The notes: generated by a model not told the origin, from the sequence alone. Shown: positions 1 to 6,306, numbered from the stretch's first letter. The stretch: DNA of 6,959 bases from Pirellulaceae bacterium (GCA_030744095.1 JASLRF010000619.1:1-6959); one strand, 5' to 3'. Numbers and translations: made by a program.

Positions 1-45
1 AGCGAAGCTGAAAGAGAGGTGACGGTAATCCGACGTAGATCTCAT
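1..45 (-). CDS. Start of an unidentified gene, cut by the window edge
   Basis: Only the first 15 codons are visible, reading MRSTSDYRHLSFSFA, with no stop before the window ends. The start is supported by a GAGGT Shine-Dalgarno core at 50-54 (minus strand), four bases before the ATG. The frame begins 15 bases after the stop of the methyltransferase-like gene at 61-711 on the same strand, the spacing expected of a third gene in that operon. The visible residues are polar and match no family I recognise; nothing can be said of function. It could be a chance start, since 15 open codons are weak evidence on their own. The case rests on the ribosome binding site and operon spacing. Confidence 0.35.
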   Translation of the reverse strand, partial: MRSTSDYRHLSFSFA

Positions 46-60
46 CTTTACCTCTCACGT

Positions 61-711
61 TTAGAGATTTGACCGCTGTCGTTGCCAACCTGCCAGGGCA
101 ACATTTTCGCGATCCATCCGCCACAATGATGTCGGCAGCAGCAAGATCGCTGCGGCGACTGCCGTGAAAATCGAACCAAGTAGCAGGGGGCTGCCGATTG
201 CGATTAGCAGCAGACCAATTTCGGATGGATGACGCAACCAAGCGTAAATGCCATCGCGCACAATCAATCTCTCGACACGAATGTCGCTGACAAACTGATT
301 CCCCAGAGCTCGAATTGCCTCGACACGCAGAATAATCCCGCTGACCAACAGTGATCCGCCCATAGCCTGCATGGCAAGAGCGCGGCGGCTGTGGAGGAGC
401 CATTCGATCTGGGCTGACCAAAACACCGCGAGCAAGCAAATGCCAACGAATAACGAGACTCGCAGGGCCAATTTGTCGCGAATCGAAGTGTCACTGGCTT
501 GGACCTCCGGTGTGAGAAACCGGCTTTCCAACACGCCGGCCGCCGTGATGCCCAATGCGAAGCAACCGATCTCCCAACCCATTGCCGCCCGACCCATTGC
601 CAACGGACCGGTTAGCACCAAAGTTGGCAGCAGCAACACACAAAGGTGAATTGCGTGTGCCGTCATCACCAGGCCAACATCCGTCAGCTTGACCTCCCGC
701 GTACCTGTCAT
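61..711 (-). CDS. Integral-membrane methyltransferase-like protein (isoprenylcysteine carboxyl methyltransferase / phospholipid methyltransferase fold)
   Basis: A 216-residue, strongly hydrophobic protein with about five candidate membrane segments (roughly residues 12-34, 45-61, 84-104, 115-130 and 165-193). The family mark is in the C-terminal half: RxEAIRALGxQF at 129-140, a basic/hydrophobic stretch, then GIYAWLRHPSEIG at 154-166. This matches the G-x-Y-x-x-x-RHP-x-Y-x-G motif by which ICMT/PEMT-type enzymes bind S-adenosylmethionine. The Tyr after RHP-x is Glu164 here. After the last helix comes RMDREN (198-203), resembling the conserved R-x-x-x-E near the usual C-terminus, but the protein ends within about 14 residues, without the usual Gly-x-x-Tyr-x-x-Tyr tail. 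Its ATG overlaps the TGA of the upstream zinc-ribbon/TerB-like gene (ATGA, 708-711), so the two are probably translationally coupled. The methyl acceptor is unknown; bacterial members act on lipids, quinone-like or small hydrophobic molecules. Fold fairly sure, reaction not. Confidence 0.72.
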   Translation of the reverse strand: MTGTREVKLTDVGLVMTAHAIHLCVLLLPTLVLTGPLAMGRAAMGWEIGCFALGITAAGVLESRFLTPEVQASDTSIRDKLALRVSLFVGICLLAVFWSAQIEWLLHSRRALAMQAMGGSLLVSGIILRVEAIRALGNQFVSDIRVERLIVRDGIYAWLRHPSEIGLLLIAIGSPLLLGSIFTAVAAAILLLPTSLWRMDRENVALAGWQRQRSNL

Positions 712-1325
712 TCATCATCCGGATCAGTGAAATGGTTGATCAGTTCCATGTACTGATCCTGGGGAATCTGTAACGTGTCGGCCAGTTTCGCGAGTTGAGT
801 TTGGTGTCCAGGCCGCAAGTCACCGGCGGCGGACATCGTAAAATATGCCAGCCTTACGACGAGCCCTTTGCCATGATCAGATAAACTATCTGCGAGCGAA
901 CCCACATAGGAATTCAGATCTCCGCCCGAAGAACTGGCCATCGCGATTTCGTTGTTCAACGTTTCCTCGGGCACTGGCAGTCCCGCCAATTCCATAAACT
1001 GTCTCTTGATCTCGGCTCGTTCGGTATCGTCCACTCCGCCGTCGGCAAGTGCCGCCATGATCATCACGCGAAGCATTTGAGATTGCATCTCAAGTCGTTC
1101 TTTCTCGGGATCGTACGAAGTAATCTCTTCAGCAAAAGTGCCTCGGCAAGAACCGCATTCCACATATCTTCCAGCGATATCAAGTGGGATCAGCGGTATG
1201 AAATAGAGCGTGAAAAAGTTACGCACTTGCTTCAAATTGAAATTCTGTGGCGTTTCGCACTGAGGGCAATTGAACTGTCCAGATTCGACAACGGAAGTGA
1301 TGCCGCGAGAACCCCAAATGATCAT
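708..1325 (-). CDS. Zinc-ribbon and TerB-like domain protein
   Basis: A 205-residue, probably cytoplasmic protein. The N-terminus (MIIWGSRG) leads into a zinc ribbon with Cys20-x2-Cys23 and Cys57-x2-Cys60. Between the knuckles lies a hydrophobic stretch (FFTLYFIPLIPL, 37-48) seen in a family of short bacterial zinc-ribbon proteins. From about residue 80 to 200 follows a helical TerB-like domain: an acidic loop ALADGGVDDTE (91-101), and a second helical half around YFTMSAAGDL. TerB-fold proteins of tellurite-resistance and stress gene clusters bind divalent metal through such acidic residues, but no other ter gene is here and a role in tellurite resistance should not be assumed. The start at 1325 is preferred to an in-frame ATG at 1460. 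It has an AAGGAG site eight bases upstream, it begins the conserved zinc ribbon, and the 45 extra residues would be coded partly by a tandem repeat. First gene of a leftward operon; its stop overlaps the next start. Confidence 0.78.
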   Translation of the reverse strand: MIIWGSRGITSVVESGQFNCPQCETPQNFNLKQVRNFFTLYFIPLIPLDIAGRYVECGSCRGTFAEEITSYDPEKERLEMQSQMLRVMIMAALADGGVDDTERAEIKRQFMELAGLPVPEETLNNEIAMASSSGGDLNSYVGSLADSLSDHGKGLVVRLAYFTMSAAGDLRPGHQTQLAKLADTLQIPQDQYMELINHFTDPDDE

Positions 1326-1333
1326 GGCGATTG

Positions 1334-1339
1334 CTCCTT
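1334..1339 (-). promoter_or_regulatory. Shine-Dalgarno site that fixes the zinc-ribbon/TerB-like gene start
   Basis: On the minus strand this reads AAGGAG, with eight bases to the ATG at 1325. It is the best ribosome binding site in the window and decides the start against the in-frame ATG at 1460. Confidence 0.75.
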
Positions 1340-1429
1340 GTAATCGGGACCGGTGCAAACGCTCCTGACGAAATTGCATCCGATGTGCATGAAAAGTCTG
1401 TCGTGCAATGTCGGACAGATCGATAGTGC

Positions 1430-1472
1430 GCAGTGTACCAGCAAGGCAGTGTACCAGCACCGCAGTGTTCCA
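1430..1472. repeat. Tandem repeat, 16-bp period, about 2.7 units
   Basis: Unit one (1430-1445) is GCAGTGTACCAGCAAG, unit two (1446-1461) differs only in the last two bases, and a partial third (1462-1472) reads GCAGTGTTCCA. The first 14 bases of units one and two are identical. It lies 105-147 bases upstream of the zinc-ribbon/TerB-like start. The regular 16-bp spacing could be a set of protein-binding sites or a piece of a dispersed intergenic repeat; the sequence alone does not decide. Confidence 0.75.
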
Positions 1473-1504
1473 CCCTGACGTCGTCTTTGATTCAGGTCCG
1501 ATTT

Positions 1505-1529
1505 TAGCGACGTGGATTGCTCGTCGCTA
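1505..1529. repeat. Perfect inverted repeat (8-bp arms, 9-base loop)
   Basis: TAGCGACG at 1505-1512 is exactly complementary to CGTCGCTA at 1522-1529, with nine bases between. It could form a stable short hairpin on either strand. There is no T-run following it in the direction of any gene, and it lies upstream of both flanking genes, so it is unlikely to be a terminator for them. It may be a palindromic intergenic repeat of the kind common in Rhodopirellula-like genomes (inference). Confidence 0.65.
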
Positions 1530-1703
1530 CTTGGATCAGGCGAATATCAGCACGAAAACGGAACGAAATCGAAGCCGTCTACCGTAGAAATAACCTGCCA
1601 TCAACTGTTTCACCCCGTCGATCTGTTGCAGAGGTGCGATTGCATCTGACCGCCAACTGGCCAGACGGTGGTTGATCAAGTGGGCGCGCGGTGTCATGAT
1701 TTC

Positions 1704-1718
1704 CTCGTAGGCTAGGAG
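1704..1718. promoter_or_regulatory. Near-palindrome, possible operator before the sulfatase gene
   Basis: CTCGTAG-G-CTAGGAG has seven-base half-sites with one mismatched pair. It is centred about 45 bases before the sulfatase ATG, where a repressor or activator site could lie. A 7-1-7 palindrome with one mismatch can arise by chance, so this is only a candidate. Confidence 0.2.
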
Positions 1719-1755
1719 ACGCCGCACCTTTCATTTACAGAGAGATAATTGCACC

Positions 1756-3081
1756 ATGAGCTATCGAGTCACTGCATTTACCATCGCAATCTTGGTTCTG
1801 GCGGGATCGCTCGCGCGGGCCGCTGATCAGCCGAACATCGTGTTGATCATCTCCGACGACCAGTCGTGGACTGATTATAGTTTCATGGGTCACGAGCAGA
1901 TTCAGACGCCGCGCATCGACCGCTTGGCACGTGAGTCACTGACGTTTACGCGCGGCTACGTGCCAGACAGCCTTTGTCGACCCTCGCTGACGACCATGGT
2001 GACGGGACTGTATCCGCATCAACATGGAATTGTTGGTAACGATCCGCCGCCCCCCAGCGATCTGGTAAACAAATCAAAGGCGGTTCAACGCGCTGACCCA
2101 CGTTACCTGCAACAGCGGATCGACTACATCAAACATATCGATCAGGTGCCAAAACTGGCCGGCCTGCTGGGAACCCAAGGATACTTGAGCCACCAGTCAG
2201 GGAAATGGTGGGAAGGGAGTTTTCGTCGAGGTGGCTTCACGCATGGGATGACGCATGGCGATCGGACGGGCCGTGGACGCCATGGAGATTTGGGGCTGGC
2301 CATTGGGCGGCAAGGTATGCAGCCGGTGTTCGATTTCATCGACTTGAGTACACAGCAGGACAAACCGTTTTTTGTTTACTACGCGCCGTTCTTGCCGCAC
2401 ACGCCGCACAATCCGCCGGCGCGTCTGTTGAATGAATACAAAGGCAAAACGCCTCATCTTCCCGTCGCTAAATATTGGGCCATGTGCGAGTGGTTTGACG
2501 AGACCGTTGGTGAACTGGTCGACTATCTTGACGAGAAAAAGATCGCTGAAAACACCATCGTTCTGTATGTCACTGACAACGGGTGGATCAATCGCACCGA
2601 CCGCAGCGCCTATGCCTTGCGATCAAAGCGATCGCAATACGAAGGCGGCGTCCGTACGCCGATCATGATCCGCTGGCCGGGCCACGTGACACCGCGGAGG
2701 GACGAGTTGCATTTGGCCAGCTCAATCGACCTGGTCCCAACCGTGCTGGCCGCAACTGGGTTGGAAAAGACCGACGCAATGCAGGGTATCAACTTGCTGG
2801 ATGCAGACGCGGTCGCCAAGCGAAAGGCAATTTTCGGTGAGATCCTCGAGCATGACATCCAGCACATGACGGACCCCGTCGCCAGCTTGCGCTTTCGCTG
2901 GGTGATTGATGGCGATTGGAAGCTGATCGTGCCCCACGGAGGGCGCGAGCCAGAGGCCGAGGTCGAACTGTTCAATATCACCGCTGATCCGCACGAGACG
3001 CAAGACGTATCGAAAGACCACGCCAAACTGGTCGGCGAATTGACGAAGAAGATCAATGCCTGGTGGGATGTCGACGGCTAG
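1756..3081 (+). CDS. Exported S1-type sulfatase with a variant active site
   Basis: A 441-residue alkaline-phosphatase-superfamily sulfatase, expected to hydrolyse sulfate esters outside the cytoplasm. Residues 1-23 form a signal peptide (basic start, hydrophobic core, cleavage near ARA-A). Metal ligands are Asp34-Asp35 (ISDDQ) and Asp274-Asn275 (VTDNG). Cys74, in LCRPSLTTMVTG, is the residue to be converted to formylglycine. Lys150 (SGKW), His215 (LPHTPH) and Lys291 (SKRSQYEGGVRTP) fit the remaining conserved active-site positions. Two positions differ from the classical set (P. aeruginosa arylsulfatase Arg55 and His115): Leu78 stands for the Arg of CxPxR, and Trp152 for the His of GKWH. The C-terminal part (ELFNITADPHETQDVS, about 396-411) is the usual sulfatase end, so the protein is full length. 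The ATG follows only a weak AGAGAG site, eleven bases upstream, but is well placed before the signal peptide. Substrate cannot be read; carbohydrate sulfate is likely from planctomycete biology. Confidence 0.92.
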   Translation: MSYRVTAFTIAILVLAGSLARAADQPNIVLIISDDQSWTDYSFMGHEQIQTPRIDRLARESLTFTRGYVPDSLCRPSLTTMVTGLYPHQHGIVGNDPPPPSDLVNKSKAVQRADPRYLQQRIDYIKHIDQVPKLAGLLGTQGYLSHQSGKWWEGSFRRGGFTHGMTHGDRTGRGRHGDLGLAIGRQGMQPVFDFIDLSTQQDKPFFVYYAPFLPHTPHNPPARLLNEYKGKTPHLPVAKYWAMCEWFDETVGELVDYLDEKKIAENTIVLYVTDNGWINRTDRSAYALRSKRSQYEGGVRTPIMIRWPGHVTPRRDELHLASSIDLVPTVLAATGLEKTDAMQGINLLDADAVAKRKAIFGEILEHDIQHMTDPVASLRFRWVIDGDWKLIVPHGGREPEAEVELFNITADPHETQDVSKDHAKLVGELTKKINAWWDVDG

Positions 3082-3100
3082 TGCGTTGTCAAAGCAATAA

Positions 3101-3168
3101 AGTGGGGTAAGCTCCTGCTTGCCTTGGGTTTCGCGGCCATAGATTGCAAGCTGGAAGCTCATGCCACT
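3101..3168. repeat. Long imperfect inverted repeat after the sulfatase gene (terminator or REP-like element)
   Basis: The left arm (3101-3122) and the reverse complement of the right arm (3146-3168) both follow the pattern AGTGG-N4-AGCT-(T)-CC-N-GCTTGC, with one single-base gap; the loop is 23 bases (3123-3145). It begins 19 bases after the sulfatase stop, where a terminator would be expected, but no T-run follows the right arm on the plus strand. The mismatched yet clearly paired arms look more like a decayed palindromic repeat or a miniature element than a simple intrinsic terminator. Confidence 0.6.
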
Positions 3169-3178
3169 GAAGTTCCAA

Positions 3179-3192
3179 CCTCCCTCCCTCCC
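3179..3192 (-). other. G-rich tract, near G-quadruplex motif
   Basis: The plus strand is CCTCCCTCCCTCCC, so the minus strand has three GGG runs and one GG run separated by single A bases. With such short loops a quadruplex with one shortened run is possible. It lies just before the -35 element proposed for the heme protein gene. Confidence 0.4.
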
Positions 3193-3195
3193 GCT

Positions 3196-3225
3196 TTGAC
3201 ACACGTTTGCAGGCTCGGAAGTAAT
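3196..3225 (+). promoter_or_regulatory. Candidate sigma70-type promoter for the PVC heme protein gene
   Basis: A perfect -35 box TTGACA (3196-3201) is followed after 18 bases by AGTAAT (3220-3225), matching four of six positions of TATAAT including the last four. Transcription would start near 3232, about 36 bases before the ATG at 3268. It lies downstream of the hairpin at 3101-3168, which fits separate transcription from the sulfatase gene. Planctomycete promoters are poorly conserved, so this is tentative. Confidence 0.35.
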
Positions 3226-3267
3226 CGATCTGAGGGCAGAATGATCTGGCGATTTGAAGTAAGCTGA

Positions 3268-6200
3268 ATGAACGAAGATTCCCCGCGTATGGAGGCCTGT
3301 GTGTTTCGAACCACCACCGTTATCGTTATTCTTTTCGCGTCGACTGTGCTGGCCGATGACCTACCTCGCGGCGTAGTGAACACGCAAGACCCAAACGACG
3401 TGTCGCTCTCGCCGCAAGAGTCCCTCGCGCGGATCACCGTGCCGGATGGCTTTCACGTGACACTATTTGCCGGCGAGCCGGATGTTCGTCGTCCCATCGC
3501 TTTTGATTTTGATGATCGAGGCCGATTGTGGGTGGTTGAGAATTACTCTCACCCGGAGTGGAATCCGGATGGAGCGAAGGATCGCATTCTTATTCTTGAA
3601 GACTCCGATAACGACGGCGAGTTTGATCGGAGAACTGTGTTTTGGGACAAAGGACGTTATCTGACCGGGATCGCCGTTGGTCATGGCGGGATCTGGATCG
3701 CAAACACGCCCGAATTGAGTTTTATACCGGATCGCGATTTCGACGGCATACCGGACTCGGACCCAGTCGTCATGCTCGATGGGTTTCAACGATCGAAGAA
3801 CAACGTACTGAACAACTTCCATTGGGGGCCGGACGGCTGGCTTTACGGAGCAATTGGTCTGGCAGATCCTTCAAGCGTTGGCAGACCGGGCGCTTCCGAC
3901 GAAGAGCGGACGCAGATCACACGTGGGATCTGGCGTTTTCATCCGACTCGCCATGACTTCGAGGTGATGGCTGAAGGGATGGTGAATCCGTGGGGTGCAG
4001 ACTTCAACGAGTTCGGCGATCTATTTACGACAAATACCGTCATCGCACACTTGTGGCACATCGTACCGGGCATGTACTGCCAGCGTCGGGACAACGAGCA
4101 TGACAACCCGTATGTCTATCGCCGAATCCAATCCATCACCAATCACCTGCACTGGGGCGGCGGCCAGTGGCAGAACTCTCGTAAGGCGGACGGTCGGCAC
4201 TCTGTCGCCGGCGGCGGGCACGCTCACTGTGGTGCGATGATCTATCTCGGCGACAACTGGCCAGAGGCGTATCGTGGCAAGTTGTTTACTGCGAATCTGC
4301 ACGGCAATCGCGTCAACTGCGATCAGCTTGTTCCCAGTCGATCGACATATGTTGGTGTTCATGACGAAGACTTTTTGTTCGGCAACGATCCGTGGTTCCG
4401 TGGGATGTCAGTGAAGTACGGACCTGATGGCGGTGTGTACGTCTCTGATTGGCATGACTTCGGCGAGTGTCACGACAGCGACGGCAGTCATCGCAGCAGC
4501 GGCCGGATTTATAAGGTCGTGTTCGGCAAGCCGGAGAAGCGGGCCGTTGATCTTCAGGGTCTGAGCGATCACGAGCTTGTTGCGTTGCATTTGCATCCCA
4601 ACGAGTGGTTTGTGCGCCACGCGCGGCGGATTCTCCAAGAACGCGCGGCTGCCGGAAGCGACCTATCTGCAGCACACCAGCGGCTGCAAGATATCTTTAG
4701 AAACGCTGATGCCGAGACCAACAAGTTGCGAGCGTTCTGGACACTGTTTGTGACCGACGGCATGGATGAAAATGCACTCACGAATCTGTTGGACCATGAC
4801 AGTGAGCACGTGCGGCGCTGGGCGATACGCCTTCTGGTTGAATACGGACCACCCAGCGTCAAGGCCGTGGCCGCCATGAACGCCGTAGCTTTGGCCGATG
4901 ATTCTCCAAAAGTGCGGCTGGCAGTGGCGGCAGCGATGCCTCGGCTAAGACTCGAACATCGTTGGCCGATCGCCAGAGCCTTGATGACGCACGCTGAAGA
5001 TGCGACCGACCCTTACTTGCCCCTGATGATCTGGTATGGCATCGAGCCTTCTGTGTTGGAAGATCGACCTGCTGCGCTGAAACTCGCTTCCACTTCTCGC
5101 ATTCCTTTATTGCGTCGCTACATTACACGCCGTTTGTTGGACGGGGATTCATCAAACACCGACCAAGTTGTGACGTCCGTGTTGGAGTGCCGCGATGAAG
5201 CTGTTCGGCTTGACCTGTTGCTGGGCGTGCTTGAAGCTTTGGAAGTGAGTGGCCCGCACGATCCACCGAACTCGTGGAGTACTCTCTACTCTCAAGTTGC
5301 TTCCGCTTCGAATCCTGTATTACGTTCGACTGCCGTGCGACTGGCCACGATATTTGGAGACAAGAGAGCAATTGGCAGCCTGCGCCGGGTTGTACTCGAC
5401 AGAGCTGCCCCCGCCAGTGAACGTCGCGATTCGCTGCTCGCGCTCTTGAACGTCGAAGACGGCGTGAAGGTCTCAATGTTGCATCAATTGGTGACCGAAG
5501 CACCGATCCTGCGTCCCGATGTGATTCAGTCGCTCGTTCTTCGCAACGAATCTTCAACGCCAGACGTGATACTTGATGTTTACTCTGACCTTGATCCAGC
5601 CGAGCGGCAAGATGCGATCAGTGTGCTGGGTACACGACGCAGCTTTGCCCTGAAACTGCTCGGCGCCATTGAGAGCGGAGTGGTCAATCGCAGTGACGTT
5701 TCGGCGTTCGCATTACAACAGCTCCGAGTATTCAGAGACAAGACGATTCAAGATCAGGTTAACGCTCTTTGGGCCGACGATGCAGAGCGGTTAAACAAAT
5801 CAGACGAGATTGCTCGCTATAAGGCGCAAATGACCCCCGACTATCTCACAAAAGGCAATGTTCAAGCCGGACGCAAAGTATTCGAGCGAACATGTTCGAA
5901 ATGTCACACGCTGTTTGGAGAGGGCGGTAACATTGCTCCTGATCTAACCGGTTCGGGTCGCAAGCAACTCGATTACGTCTTGAGCAACCTGATCGATCCG
6001 AGCGCAGTTATTGATCCGGCCTACCGGTTGACGACGATGATAACGGTTGATGGCCGAGTGCTCAGTGGTTTCATCGTCCATCAGGGCGATAAGTTCGTCG
6101 TGCTTCGCACGCAGGAGGCTCAGGTCCGGCTCGCGATGGACGACATTGATGAGTTGAATACCTCCAGTAAATCGATGATGCCCGAAGGGATGCTCCGCAG

Positions 6201-6288
6201 CTTCAGTGACGAAGAAGTTCGCGATCTGATCGTGTACCTTGCCAGCCCGCAACAGGTTTCTCTTGCCAAGTCTGTCAACACGCGGTGA
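3268..6288 (+). CDS. PVC-type heme-binding CxxCH protein: dehydrogenase-like propeller, HEAT repeats, cytochrome c domain
   Basis: A 1006-residue exported protein of the large planctomycete/verrucomicrobial family with a 'membrane-bound dehydrogenase' propeller and a C-terminal 'Pirellula/Verrucomicrobium-type' heme domain. A hydrophobic signal segment covers about residues 12-29 (cleavage near VLA-DD). Residues about 52-416 form the propeller, with family motifs NNFHWGPDGWLYG (182-194), NHLHWGGGQW (292-301), GGGHAHCGAMIYLG (315-328) and SDWHDFGECHDSDG (393-406). Two Asp-rich loops, DSDNDGEFD (112-120) and DRDFDGIPD (155-163), look like calcium sites. Residues about 425-860 are helical with HEAT-like units (for example around 512-525). 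The cytochrome c domain has CSKCH (876-880), with Met971 in SMMPEG as probable sixth iron ligand. The domain order suggests oxidation of a sugar-like substrate with electrons passed to the heme; no substrate is established. The ATG at 3268 has a poor ribosome site, and Met8 (3289) is an alternative start that keeps the whole signal segment. A candidate promoter lies at 3196-3225. Confidence 0.92.
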   Translation: MNEDSPRMEACVFRTTTVIVILFASTVLADDLPRGVVNTQDPNDVSLSPQESLARITVPDGFHVTLFAGEPDVRRPIAFDFDDRGRLWVVENYSHPEWNPDGAKDRILILEDSDNDGEFDRRTVFWDKGRYLTGIAVGHGGIWIANTPELSFIPDRDFDGIPDSDPVVMLDGFQRSKNNVLNNFHWGPDGWLYGAIGLADPSSVGRPGASDEERTQITRGIWRFHPTRHDFEVMAEGMVNPWGADFNEFGDLFTTNTVIAHLWHIVPGMYCQRRDNEHDNPYVYRRIQSITNHLHWGGGQWQNSRKADGRHSVAGGGHAHCGAMIYLGDNWPEAYRGKLFTANLHGNRVNCDQLVPSRSTYVGVHDEDFLFGNDPWFRGMSVKYGPDGGVYVSDWHDFGECHDSDGSHRSSGRIYKVVFGKPEKRAVDLQGLSDHELVALHLHPNEWFVRHARRILQERAAAGSDLSAAHQRLQDIFRNADAETNKLRAFWTLFVTDGMDENALTNLLDHDSEHVRRWAIRLLVEYGPPSVKAVAAMNAVALADDSPKVRLAVAAAMPRLRLEHRWPIARALMTHAEDATDPYLPLMIWYGIEPSVLEDRPAALKLASTSRIPLLRRYITRRLLDGDSSNTDQVVTSVLECRDEAVRLDLLLGVLEALEVSGPHDPPNSWSTLYSQVASASNPVLRSTAVRLATIFGDKRAIGSLRRVVLDRAAPASERRDSLLALLNVEDGVKVSMLHQLVTEAPILRPDVIQSLVLRNESSTPDVILDVYSDLDPAERQDAISVLGTRRSFALKLLGAIESGVVNRSDVSAFALQQLRVFRDKTIQDQVNALWADDAERLNKSDEIARYKAQMTPDYLTKGNVQAGRKVFERTCSKCHTLFGEGGNIAPDLTGSGRKQLDYVLSNLIDPSAVIDPAYRLTTMITVDGRVLSGFIVHQGDKFVVLRTQEAQVRLAMDDIDELNTSSKSMMPEGMLRSFSDEEVRDLIVYLASPQQVSLAKSVNTR

Positions 6289-6306
6289 CCCGTTTTCTGG
6301 CTGTTC

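Larger units (their letters stand above)
1326..1755. other. Divergent intergenic region without a convincing gene
   Basis: These 430 bases separate the leftward zinc-ribbon/TerB-like gene from the rightward sulfatase gene and must hold the promoters of both, though I see no good -35/-10 pair for either. The half nearer the leftward gene carries a 16-bp tandem repeat (1430-1472) and a perfect inverted repeat (1505-1529). A 53-codon minus-strand frame (1536-1697, ATG with GAGGA upstream) is open but has no recognisable similarity, so it is not called as a gene. A 15-bp near-palindrome lies at 1704-1718, shortly before the sulfatase start. Confidence 0.6.

Noticed and set aside
708..1325. A tellurite-resistance operon, suggested by the TerB-like domain.
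   Set aside because: No terA, terC, terD, terE or terZ-like gene is visible; TerB folds occur in many unrelated settings.
1326..1460. N-terminal extension of the zinc-ribbon/TerB-like protein to an in-frame ATG at 1460.
   Set aside because: The extra 45 residues look non-conserved, start inside the tandem repeat, and would leave the strong AAGGAG site at 1334-1339 unexplained.
1578..1588. Eleven-base palindrome TCTACCGTAGA in the divergent spacer.
   Set aside because: Palindromes of this size are common by chance and this one is not at a promoter-like position.
1536..1727. Minus-strand open frame of 63 codons (GTG start), or 53 codons from an ATG at 1697 preceded by GAGGA.
   Set aside because: The ribosome-site-like sequence is attractive, but the protein is short, shows no recognisable domain, and no partner gene follows in the same direction at operon spacing (the next minus-strand start is 210 bases away, beyond the repeats). 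Homologues in related genomes would be needed to call it.
2610..3204. Minus-strand frames of 148 and 160 codons overlapping the sulfatase gene.
   Set aside because: They lie antisense to a sulfatase with intact motifs, have compositions expected of shadow frames, and show no domain.
4313..4877. Minus-strand frames of 76 to 120 codons inside the heme protein gene.
   Set aside because: They are shadows of a clearly coding plus-strand frame; their Arg/Ser/Ala-rich translations have no family resemblance.
5123..5557. Minus-strand frame of 144 codons in the HEAT region of the heme protein gene.
   Set aside because: Arg- and Ser-rich shadow frame with no motif, overlapped by a continuous real coding frame.
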